A DNA stretch of 64,000 nt, from contig NZ_FQXT01000003.1 of NCBI RefSeq assembly GCF_900130045.1, positions 434,001 through 498,000 of the forward strand, read 5' to 3'. The translations under genes and the position numbers were made by a program. This document shows positions 18,269 through 35,307 of the stretch, piece by piece (the first letter of the stretch is position 1; every line of letters begins with the position of its first letter). Under the pieces are notes generated by a model, which saw only the letters and a list, made by a program, of their open reading frames with translations, had not been told where the DNA came from and did not search any database. Source of the stretch: Leeuwenhoekiella palythoae. GTDB lineage: Bacteria; Bacteroidota; Bacteroidia; Flavobacteriales; Flavobacteriaceae.

Positions 18269-19005
18269 GAATTCTTTACTGCTTTTTCTTTCTGATTTTT
18301 ATAGCCTGTGGCAAAAATGAGGGTCCGCCGCCACTGTTTCAAAAGTCTGAAAACACGTTTACGCCGGTTCAAAAAGCGATCATCGCTCCACGTGTTGATG
18401 GTAAACCTCACGATCCCGCTTGGCAGCATTTAGAATGGACGCAAATGAACAATATTTGGAGCGGAAAAGCTTCAGCAAATTCAACAATTCAATATAAACT
18501 GACGTGGACGCCTGATGCGCTGTATGTATTGCTTCGGTTAGAAAATATCACAATTCAGTCTACTTTTGGCAATCCGATGGAGCACTTCAACAGCGAAGAT
18601 CACTTAAGTGTGTATGTTGACGAAGACAACAGCGCCGGGAGCTATGAAAGTTCTTATAATGCTTTTAACTATCAAATTTCTCCGTCTAACACTTCAGTCT
18701 TTCTAGATCAAAATAAGAAGCCAAGAACTGCTAATCACGCGGTTTATTCCGCTGTAAAAAACTATGGGATTATATCCTATTGGGAATTAAGAATAACCTA
18801 TTTTGATTCCACATTTAATCCCAACGCTCCGCACGAAGCCGTATCTTTAAAACCCGAAAAATTAATGGGCTTTGCGCTCGCTTTTGAACACGCTGATGCC
18901 AAAGCTACCAACACGGTTCTTGGTTCTGTTGCGATTCCCCAAGATTACGAGGGACGCATAGACCTGGATGCCGGACTTTTTGAAACCCTAAAATTGATTC
19001 AATAA
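18265..19005 (+). CDS. CBM9-like carbohydrate-binding lipoprotein
   Basis: A 246-residue lipoprotein (MRILYCFFFLIFIAC, lipobox cysteine at residue 15). The mature part is the family 9 carbohydrate-binding-like fold: it opens with APRVDGKPHDPAWQHLEW and continues with KLTWTPDALYVLLRLENIT and FNSEDHLSVYVDEDNS, all typical of this module. In the known family these domains bind sugars or heme in extracellular enzymes; here the module stands alone, so it is probably a binding protein. It overlaps the MFS gene upstream by four bases and is two bases from the aldo/keto reductase downstream. Confidence 0.78.
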   Translation: MRILYCFFFLIFIACGKNEGPPPLFQKSENTFTPVQKAIIAPRVDGKPHDPAWQHLEWTQMNNIWSGKASANSTIQYKLTWTPDALYVLLRLENITIQSTFGNPMEHFNSEDHLSVYVDEDNSAGSYESSYNAFNYQISPSNTSVFLDQNKKPRTANHAVYSAVKNYGIISYWELRITYFDSTFNPNAPHEAVSLKPEKLMGFALAFEHADAKATNTVLGSVAIPQDYEGRIDLDAGLFETLKLIQ

Positions 19006-19007
19006 TT

Positions 19008-19910
19008 ATGGAAAATAGAATAGCACTTAATGACAACTTAAGCTTATCACGCATCGTTCACGGATACTGGCGTTTGCGCGATTGGAATTTGAGCGATGAC
19101 CACCTTTTAAAGCTTATTGAGCAAGTTTTGGAGTTAGGAATCACTTCTTTTGATCACGCAGATATCTACGGAAATCACACCTGTGAAGCCTATTTTGGCC
19201 GAGCATTAGCTAAGAGACCGGAGCTGCGTGAAAAGATGGAATTGATAAGCAAGTGCGGCATCAAGATGGCTACCGATTACAATCCGGAGCTTGACATTAA
19301 GATCTATGATTACAGCACCGAATACATTATAAAACAAGCCGAAACTTCGCTTAAAAACTTAGGTACAGATCGCCTAGATCTTTTATTACTACACCGCCCT
19401 GCACCTTTTTTCAATCCGGAAGAAGTTGCCAAGGCTTTTGATCAGCTTAGAAGCAGTGGCAAAGTGCTCAACTTTGGCGTTTCAAACTTTAGTCCGGCGC
19501 AATTTGATACCCTGCAAAGTTATCTTGATATGCCTTTAGCCACCAATCAGGTTGAGATTTCTGTGAGTTGTTTAGAACATTTTGAGAATGATAATACCGA
19601 ATATTTCTTAAAACATAAAATCAAACCGATGGCGTGGTCGCCACTTGCGGGCGGGGCTATCTTTAACCCAAAAACGGAAAAAGATCAGCGTTTAACTGCC
19701 GAATTAAAAAGCATCGCTGCCGAATTGAATACAGATATAGATCAAGTGATGTATGCGTGGCTTTTAAAGCATCCTACGGGGATTATGCCTATTGTGGGAT
19801 CACAACATATCAACCGAATTAAAAGTGCTGTTGATGCCCTTGAAATCGAATTGAGTCTAGAGCAATGGTATAAAATCTATATCGCTTCTAAAGGCGAAGA
19901 TTTGCCTTAG
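19008..19910 (+). CDS. Aldo/keto reductase
   Basis: A 300-residue NADPH-dependent oxidoreductase of the aldo/keto reductase superfamily, similar in layout to E. coli YdhF. The catalytic tetrad is visible: Asp and Tyr in SFDHADIYGNH (about residues 45-55), Lys in LISKCGIKM (near 79-83) and His in LDLLLLHRPAPF (near 125). The cofactor-binding end IMPIVGSQHINRIKSAVDAL is also present. No signal peptide is seen, so it is cytoplasmic. It ends the four-gene cluster and is followed by a bidirectional terminator. With the transporter and sugar-binding lipoprotein it could reduce an imported sugar or aldehyde; this is only an inference. Confidence 0.9.
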   Translation: MENRIALNDNLSLSRIVHGYWRLRDWNLSDDHLLKLIEQVLELGITSFDHADIYGNHTCEAYFGRALAKRPELREKMELISKCGIKMATDYNPELDIKIYDYSTEYIIKQAETSLKNLGTDRLDLLLLHRPAPFFNPEEVAKAFDQLRSSGKVLNFGVSNFSPAQFDTLQSYLDMPLATNQVEISVSCLEHFENDNTEYFLKHKIKPMAWSPLAGGAIFNPKTEKDQRLTAELKSIAAELNTDIDQVMYAWLLKHPTGIMPIVGSQHINRIKSAVDALEIELSLEQWYKIYIASKGEDLP

Positions 19911-19936
19911 TTTTTTTCAAATCGGAAATAAAGTCA

Positions 19937-19967
19937 AAAAGCCTGATCCATACCGAATCAGGCTTTT
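19937..19967. terminator. Bidirectional terminator between aldo/keto reductase and GH2
   Basis: An 11-bp perfect stem (AAAAGCCTGAT / ATCAGGCTTTT) encloses a nine-base loop between convergent genes. It ends both the plus-strand cluster and the long minus-strand PUL operon. Confidence 0.85.
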
Positions 19968-19968
19968 A

Positions 19969-25199
<5,231 letters not shown>

Positions 25200-25208
25200 A
25201 ATTGTTAT

Positions 25209-26396
25209 TTATTCTGAATCGACAAAGCGTGCCATTTCTGAAGCAGCAAGCAAATACGCTCCTACTCCAAAATCTGCAGTAGAATTGACATCTACCACTT
25301 GTCCGGGAATGGCTTTTTCACCAATGGGTTGCACATAGCCTACGCTACCATCATCTTGCAAAGCAACTTCCGTGAGATATTCCCAGCTTTTTTCTACTAC
25401 AGGCAAATAGGTTTCTTCCTCTAGGATATCATTATTTATTCCCCATAAATATCCATAGGTAAAGAATGCTGTGCCGCTGGTTTCTGGTCCCGGAGCATGC
25501 TCAGAATCTAGTATACTGCGCGTCCAGTAGCCTTCGGGCTGCTGCGCTTCCTTGAGTGTTTTTGCCATTTTTTTGAAGCGATCAATATAAGCTTGTCGAT
25601 ATTGAGCATCTTGCGGCAAATCCTGAAGCACTTTAGCTAAACCGGCAAACACCCAACCGTCTCCACGTGCCCAGAAATCTTTTTTTCCGTTGAGGCTTTT
25701 ATGCTTAGGGTAAACATATTTCGCATCGCGAAAGTATAATCCGGTTTCCTCATCAAGCATTATGCTGTCTGCATACGCTAAGTATTCGTTGAGTTTTTCT
25801 AGATACTGTTCGTTTCCAGTCACTTTATACAATTTGGTCATCACCGGCATCACCATATATAAACCATCTGCCCACCACCAATAATCATTATTAGGAGTGC
25901 TCATTTCATACTCCATCACCTCCTTTGCTCTGGCAATCTTTGTAGGATCTTTTGAACCTTCAAGCGTGTAGAGGTCAATATAGGTTTGAAATGCAATTTG
26001 CCAATCTCCAAACAGTACGTGCTCGTCGGTTTCTCCGTAGTTGTATTTCCATTTGGATTTATCCTGTGACTTGGCTCCCATCCACTGGTTATATTCAGCC
26101 CAGGCTTTAGAATAGTCCAAAAAGTCTTTATTCCCGGTCACTTTATAGGCTTCTATATTTCCTGTATGATAGGCTGCCGGATGCCAAAACGCAAAACCGG
26201 GTTTTGGATGGGTTTCCTGCCAGTGTTTATTTACTTTTTCAATTATGGCTAAAACCGAATCCTTCTCTTGTGGTATGCCGGTAACCTCAACCTCAGCATC
26301 TTGAGTATTAGAGGTACTATCTCCATTGCTTTTACAACTACTGAGCACAACGCCTAATACTGCCGAAAAAAGAAGTGTTTTAAAGTGGTTATTCAT
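25209..26396 (-). CDS. GH105 unsaturated glucuronyl/rhamnogalacturonyl hydrolase lipoprotein
   Basis: A 395-residue lipoprotein (MNNHFKTLLFSAVLGVVLSSC, lipobox cysteine at residue 21) of the GH88/GH105 type with an (alpha/alpha)6 barrel. WHPAAYHTGNIEAY, GDWQIAFQTYIDLY, NDYWWWADGLYMVMPVM and DFWARGDGWVFAGLAKVL are family hallmarks; the likely catalytic Asp is D177 in WWADGLYM. These enzymes hydrate the 4,5-double bond of the uronic acid left at the non-reducing end by polysaccharide lyases, releasing it as a keto-uronate. Its presence implies a lyase product as substrate. The only lyase candidate in the operon is the BNR_4 propeller protein. It lies 33 bases after the short DUF2264 gene. Confidence 0.88.
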   Translation of the reverse strand: MNNHFKTLLFSAVLGVVLSSCKSNGDSTSNTQDAEVEVTGIPQEKDSVLAIIEKVNKHWQETHPKPGFAFWHPAAYHTGNIEAYKVTGNKDFLDYSKAWAEYNQWMGAKSQDKSKWKYNYGETDEHVLFGDWQIAFQTYIDLYTLEGSKDPTKIARAKEVMEYEMSTPNNDYWWWADGLYMVMPVMTKLYKVTGNEQYLEKLNEYLAYADSIMLDEETGLYFRDAKYVYPKHKSLNGKKDFWARGDGWVFAGLAKVLQDLPQDAQYRQAYIDRFKKMAKTLKEAQQPEGYWTRSILDSEHAPGPETSGTAFFTYGYLWGINNDILEEETYLPVVEKSWEYLTEVALQDDGSVGYVQPIGEKAIPGQVVDVNSTADFGVGAYLLAASEMARFVDSE

Positions 26397-26429
26397 TGTT
26401 AATCTATTAATTAGTGTTTTATTTAATCT

Positions 26430-27644
26430 TTAATGTGCGTGGTCAATTGATATATTTTCACCACTCCAGATCTTTTTTTGTGTCCAGGAGGCATAGGGAT
26501 CAGACCATAAAGGTGCTGTTTCAGGTAACCCTAATATTAAGAAAGCTTCAGAGCATAGGTAAAGACTTCCGGTGGAGATATAACCTTCTCCTATATTATT
26601 TTGAGCTCCAAATAAACCTACTTTAAGCCATCCGTTGTCATCGAAAGTTCCAGGTGCCTCAATTTGTCTTTTTATCATCACGTATAAAGCTTCGCGCACT
26701 TGAGCAGGCTCTACTTCTTCTGGTAATTCTTGCCTAAGCGCGATATGAGACAATAACTGAAAAGCACCAAAACGATATGCCAAAGACCGGCCAATAGGAG
26801 GATAAGTACCTTCCGGACCTATGAGACGTTCTTGTATTGAAGCATAACGTTGCGCTCTATATTTTACGTTGTCAAAATCCTTCTTACGACCATTATCTGT
26901 TTCTTGAAGAGTTTGATAGATATCAAGTAAAAAAGGCTGAATTACAAAACTGTTATAATAATCCCAGTGAAACTCTGGTCCATCGCCATACATACCATCA
27001 CCTAGATACCATTCTCTATGTTTATTTAAACCATACTCTATTCGTAGTAGATCTCCGCTATTATCAAATTTCTCTAGTGCAGCTTCAACCATTCCCGAAA
27101 ATAAAAGCCAATTGCTGTAATATGGCTTTATTACCCGGGTAGACTTTAAAGCTTCAATTATACGCTCCTGAACCTCTTTATCTAATTTTTCCCAAATCTG
27201 GGTAGGAGATCGTAATAGTCCTTGTGCTAAAAATGCGGCATCAACAAGTGGTTGAGCATCTTTATTAAAGTTCATGAAATCATCTGATTCCGGGTTGGTT
27301 GCATTATCTAAACAGCGAATTACTAAATCGATATATTTTTTACGCAATTTTCCCTCCGAAGTATCATCTGGGCCTAATTCTAACCAAGGAGCCATCCCTG
27401 AGTACAATCTGCCAAAAGCCTCCAAATACGTCACGTGAGTACGATCATCCCAAGCACCAGGAGAACGCTCTACCGGCATATTCTTTTTTAGCTTTTCTTC
27501 AGCAAGATTAGTTAAAACAGGGTCGGCTATTTTAAGCAGCGTCTCAACCATATACTCTCTTTCCTCCTTTTGAGCAAGAATTTTAAAGCTGAATAGATTA
27601 ACTGCTATAAAACTAAAGATAAATAAGCCTTTAAATTTTACCAT
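26430..27644 (-). CDS. DUF2264 / GH154-like protein (short form)
   Basis: A 404-residue exported protein with a signal peptide (MVKFKGLFIFSFIAVNLFSFKILAQ). It has the DUF2264 domain only: SPGAWDDRTHVTYLEAFGRLYSGMAPWLEL, NFNKDAQPLVDAAFLAQGLLRS, YYSNWLLFSGMVEAALEKF and GDGPEFHWDYYNSFVIQPFLLDIYQ. It lacks the beta-rich C-terminal domain of the long form two genes downstream, so the two are diverged paralogs with different architecture. It may be a glycoside hydrolase acting on uronic acid, as reported for GH154, or a lyase-related enzyme of the same fold. It lies 12 bases after the GH16 gene. The exact activity is open. Confidence 0.72.
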   Translation of the reverse strand: MVKFKGLFIFSFIAVNLFSFKILAQKEEREYMVETLLKIADPVLTNLAEEKLKKNMPVERSPGAWDDRTHVTYLEAFGRLYSGMAPWLELGPDDTSEGKLRKKYIDLVIRCLDNATNPESDDFMNFNKDAQPLVDAAFLAQGLLRSPTQIWEKLDKEVQERIIEALKSTRVIKPYYSNWLLFSGMVEAALEKFDNSGDLLRIEYGLNKHREWYLGDGMYGDGPEFHWDYYNSFVIQPFLLDIYQTLQETDNGRKKDFDNVKYRAQRYASIQERLIGPEGTYPPIGRSLAYRFGAFQLLSHIALRQELPEEVEPAQVREALYVMIKRQIEAPGTFDDNGWLKVGLFGAQNNIGEGYISTGSLYLCSEAFLILGLPETAPLWSDPYASWTQKKIWSGENISIDHAH

Positions 27645-27656
27645 TTTAGATGTTGA

Positions 27657-28562
27657 TTATTGGTTTTGATCTGTTTTCTGATAAACCCTAACATAATCTA
27701 CCAGGTATTCTTTTGGGAATTCGGTTTTTGAAGGATCTCCGCCGTTAGAACCAATCGCGAGATTGAGCAAAATATAATGAGGCTGCTGAAAACCGTTAGA
27801 TCCATCAGGATTAATAGCATCTGCTAAATCAATTTCGTTTAGTAATTCATCATCGAGATAGAGTTTGATAAACTCAGATGTCCAATCCATTTTCCAGATA
27901 TGGAATTTTTCAGCCCATTGCGGGTCTTTCGCTATAAATTCAGAAAAGGGAATTTTAGCACTATCCCACGATACATTTCTCCAATCAGGCCCCCACGCGG
28001 CATTTGCTAAAATATGAGGCTTACCGCCTATTTGATAGAATTCCATCACATCGATCTCTCCATTAGAAGGCCAACCTTTTTCGACACCCAAAGTCCAGAT
28101 CGCCGGCCACATTCCGCTTGCCGTATCAATTTTTGCACGCACTTCTAGAATTCCATATTTAAACTGAAATTTTCCTCGAGTATTGATACTTGACGAAGTA
28201 TATTCGGCCTGCTGGCGGTTCTGTTTCCAGTTCGTAGCATCTGCCTTAAAATTTGGATTAGGGATTTTTTCCTTTCTTCCAGTAATGACTAAATTACCCT
28301 GCGCTACCGAAGCATTATCCTTCTGATACCATTGTAATTCTTCATTGCGGACAAATCCTTCTTCATAACTCCAAGAAGCCGCATTTGGCTTATCACCAGA
28401 ATCGAATTCATCGTGCCAGATCAACTCATAACCCCTGGGAGCCTGAATAGAATCTTCGGTTGACTTTTCTGACGAAGATTTACAGCTGCTGACTAAAACA
28501 ATTGACACTAACGTAAACAGTACTCTTGTTAATCTAGCGGTATGTAGGATGGATAGCTTCAT
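27657..28562 (-). CDS. GH16 endo-glycanase lipoprotein
   Basis: A 301-residue surface lipoprotein (lipobox cysteine at residue 27 in VLVSSC). The single catalytic domain (about 45-298) is a GH16 jelly roll: ELIWHDEFDS at the start, KFKYGILEVRAKI-like strands, WPAIWTLGV and the active-site motif NGEIDVMEFYQ, with nucleophile E169, helper D171 and acid/base E174. It ends in YLVDYVRVYQKT. The methionine between D and E is the beta-bulge form (EIDxxE) found in laminarinases and other branches, so the motif does not settle the substrate: beta-1,3-glucan, beta-galactan and agar-type cuts are possible. In this galactose-rich locus beta-galactan is my preferred guess. It starts one base after the GH97 stop. 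Confidence 0.88.
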   Translation of the reverse strand: MKLSILHTARLTRVLFTLVSIVLVSSCKSSSEKSTEDSIQAPRGYELIWHDEFDSGDKPNAASWSYEEGFVRNEELQWYQKDNASVAQGNLVITGRKEKIPNPNFKADATNWKQNRQQAEYTSSSINTRGKFQFKYGILEVRAKIDTASGMWPAIWTLGVEKGWPSNGEIDVMEFYQIGGKPHILANAAWGPDWRNVSWDSAKIPFSEFIAKDPQWAEKFHIWKMDWTSEFIKLYLDDELLNEIDLADAINPDGSNGFQQPHYILLNLAIGSNGGDPSKTEFPKEYLVDYVRVYQKTDQNQ

Positions 28563-28563
28563 T

Positions 28564-30522
28564 TTATTTTGAGATCAATAATGCGCCGCCTTCACCAAGG
28601 ACATCAATTTTCAATTTTCCGCTTGATTTGACCTTCACTGTTTTTTGAGCTGCGGTTTTATCTTTTGCATCATAGATAAACGTTGCTTCAGCATTTTTAA
28701 ACATCGGTAAGTCTAGTTCAAGTGTCTTCTTTTCTTGCTCACCATTAGTGACTGCCAGATACCATGTATCTCCTTTTCTTCGGGCAATTGCAACATAATC
28801 ACCGGGTTCGCCGCCAACATAAACCGTCTCGTCCCATACGGTGGGGACCGCTCTTAAAAAGTCTAAAACAAATTCTGGCTGCTCGTCAAGGTTGTTTGGC
28901 GTTAAGCCAAAATGCTGAATAGGTGAAAAATAAAGTACGGCTGTAGCCAGTTCAAAAGCATCCGTAGTTTTACGCACAGTTCCTCCTTTTTGATCTTTGC
29001 TTAAGCGCTTATTTAAAAACACCGGTGCAAAGTCCATCGCTCCCACAGGGTTACGTGTAAAGGGTAAAATCGTGCTGTAATACGCGTGTTTGTCTAGCGC
29101 ATACTGCGTAAAAATCAAATTTTCTGAAGCTCTAACCGCTTCTGAAGTGACATAGTTGGGATACATTTTTTCCCAGCCTCGGGGAAGCGTACAGCCGTGA
29201 AAAGTAATTGCTAAACCATAATCGTTACCATCATTTAAAATATCTTCATACAGCTGCATTGTCATCTGTTTGTCTCCGCCAAAAAAATCGATCTTCAGAC
29301 CTTTTACGCCTATTTCTTGTAACCACGCCATCTCTTGCTGGCGCTTGTAGGCGGTGTTCATAAAGTCTTGCGGCGTTTGTGGAGCATTGTTCCAAAATCC
29401 ATTGGAGTTGTACCAAAGCACCACATCCACATTTTTTGAATTGGCATAAGCCACTAATTCTTCCATCTTCTCGCGGCCAATATTAGCATCCCACCAATTG
29501 TCAATAAGCACATATTCAAAATTTAAAGCTTCAGCCAGATCAATGAATTTTACCTGATCTTCATAATTGATGCTGTTATCTTGCCATACAATCCAACTCC
29601 ACGTCGCTCTTCCCATTGTATAATCTTGCGAAGCCTCATAGCGTTGTTCTACCAGATCAAACGAAGCAGTTGTTTCTACAATAGGTTTTAAAGTTTTTCC
29701 CAGAGTAATCGTTCGCCAAGGCGTTTGTGCCGGCATCGCCATAGCGGCAAAAGCATCTCCTAAACCATTATTTTCTCCTTCTTGAGGAAACGCTATCGGA
29801 AACAATCCGTTTTTATCTGATTCTCCTAAGCGTGCCCCGGGATAGCTTCCATCTACATTGGTTTCTGAAATGAGAATCCATCCCTTTTCAGCATTTTTAA
29901 ATAAAGCCGGAAAAGTATAGCCCACACCATACTGAGATTGAGTTCCCAAAGCTTCATCAAAGGTATATTCTTCCTCATACGAAGGTTTGGTTTGCTCCCA
30001 GCCTGTCATAGGTAAAGCTTGAGGAGTGATAAAAGAAGTAGCATCATCAGGTAAATTGAAACCAGTTGCTTCTTCTAAGATTTTGACTTTAGTATTGCGC
30101 TCCTTTGCGGTGAGTTTGTAAGCAAAAGCCACATCACTATTGCTCACTCTAAATTGAACCGCCAAAGTATCTTCGTTTGCATTTACGAACTTTACAATCA
30201 GCTCATTCGCATGATATTCTACGTGACTTACTTTAGCCTTTTTAAGATCGTACGCTTCCTTTATTGCTGAAGAACCCTGTGCCGCATACGACAAGCCTTC
30301 AGAAAAATCACCTATCGAAGTTTTTAACCCTAAAGGGGAATCTTCCATAAAGAGCACATCATCTACATGAATGGAATATACAGGCTTTTCATCTTGTAGC
30401 CCTACTTCAACGCCAATATGTTTGTCAGGGCTACTAACTTTTACCGGAAGCTGGCACCACGCAGTTTGACCAGTGAGTATAAAAAAAAGACTTACTAAAC
30501 TTGCTATTCTAAATTTCTGCAT
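28564..30522 (-). CDS. GH97 glycoside hydrolase, probable retaining alpha-galactosidase type
   Basis: A 652-residue exported enzyme with a signal peptide (MQKFRIASLVSLFFILTGQTAWC). GH97 features are an N-terminal beta-super-sandwich (about 25-290), a TIM barrel (WSWIVWQDNSINYEDQVKFIDLA, YVLIDNWWDANIG) and a C-terminal beta domain. GH97 contains inverting SusB-like glucosidases and retaining galactosidases that differ in the catalytic base. Here an Asp is present at the retaining position (D412 in GLKIDFFGG), with E461 in TSEAVRASE as likely acid/base. The positions are close to those of the characterised Bacteroides retaining alpha-galactosidase. It is four bases after the GH2 gene and would remove alpha-galactose side groups. 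Confidence 0.88.
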   Translation of the reverse strand: MQKFRIASLVSLFFILTGQTAWCQLPVKVSSPDKHIGVEVGLQDEKPVYSIHVDDVLFMEDSPLGLKTSIGDFSEGLSYAAQGSSAIKEAYDLKKAKVSHVEYHANELIVKFVNANEDTLAVQFRVSNSDVAFAYKLTAKERNTKVKILEEATGFNLPDDATSFITPQALPMTGWEQTKPSYEEEYTFDEALGTQSQYGVGYTFPALFKNAEKGWILISETNVDGSYPGARLGESDKNGLFPIAFPQEGENNGLGDAFAAMAMPAQTPWRTITLGKTLKPIVETTASFDLVEQRYEASQDYTMGRATWSWIVWQDNSINYEDQVKFIDLAEALNFEYVLIDNWWDANIGREKMEELVAYANSKNVDVVLWYNSNGFWNNAPQTPQDFMNTAYKRQQEMAWLQEIGVKGLKIDFFGGDKQMTMQLYEDILNDGNDYGLAITFHGCTLPRGWEKMYPNYVTSEAVRASENLIFTQYALDKHAYYSTILPFTRNPVGAMDFAPVFLNKRLSKDQKGGTVRKTTDAFELATAVLYFSPIQHFGLTPNNLDEQPEFVLDFLRAVPTVWDETVYVGGEPGDYVAIARRKGDTWYLAVTNGEQEKKTLELDLPMFKNAEATFIYDAKDKTAAQKTVKVKSSGKLKIDVLGEGGALLISK

Positions 30523-30526
30523 GCTT

Positions 30527-34998
<4,472 letters not shown>

Positions 34999-35006
34999 AT
35001 ATTGGC

Positions 35007-35033
35007 TTATAAATGTATCGAAAACATTTATAA
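35007..35033. promoter_or_regulatory. Inverted repeat with core ATAAATGT-N7-ACATTTAT (PUL operon copy)
   Basis: The 10-bp arms (TTATAAATGT / ACATTTATAA) are perfect, with a seven-base spacer at 35017-35023. The core at 35009-35031 begins 11 bases before the first gene of the enzyme operon. The same core and spacer length occur before the GH43 gene at 41704-41726. Confidence 0.5.
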
Positions 35034-35120
35034 ATTTTGACTATACTTGTTTTCCCAAGATAGTTTCTTTAAGAAAACGTGAATTATAGTATATTATCTA
35101 AATACTGATTTTGATTACTC

Positions 35121-35152
35121 AAAACTATTTTTTACGAAATCGAAATAGTTTT
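35121..35152. promoter_or_regulatory. Perfect 10-bp inverted repeat AAAACTATTT-N12-AAATAGTTTT
   Basis: It lies between the divergent promoters, about 155 bases before the hybrid regulator. No T-run positioned for termination is relevant here, so an operator or leader structure is more likely. Low sequence complexity weakens the case. Confidence 0.3.
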
Positions 35153-35213
35153 AAAGTCATTGTACAATTTTCTTAAAACCTTTTGGCTATTAAAGGGTAG
35201 GAAATGATTTTTT

Positions 35214-35223
35214 ATAGGGGGTT
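35214..35223 (-). promoter_or_regulatory. C-rich element AACCCCCTAT upstream of the PUL operon
   Basis: Read towards the enzyme operon, AACCCCCTAT is followed about 22 bases later by CCTACCC (35201-35195). The identical ten bases occur before the second susC (41906-41915) with another C-run 22 bases later. A spacing of two helical turns fits direct-repeat sites of AraC-type activators such as the neighbouring regulator. Confidence 0.4.
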
Positions 35224-35307
35224 AACTGTTCAAACCGCTATAAACACTGGAACACAAAGCAAGACTAGCCGGTGGCTGATCTCAAGTATAACGTAATCTC
35301 AAGTTTT

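Larger units (their letters stand above)
34999..35307. other. Divergent intergenic region between the PUL enzyme operon and the hybrid regulator
   Basis: This 309-base AT-rich region holds no gene. It contains three notable elements: an inverted repeat close to the BNR_4 start (35007-35033), a second one at 35121-35152 and a C-rich element on the minus strand (AACCCCCTAT at 35223-35214, with CCTACCC about 22 bases further towards the operon). Confidence 0.65.

Noticed and set aside
35272-35307. GTG start for the hybrid regulator
   Set aside because: It would add polar residues ahead of a clear signal peptide that begins at the ATG at 35308.
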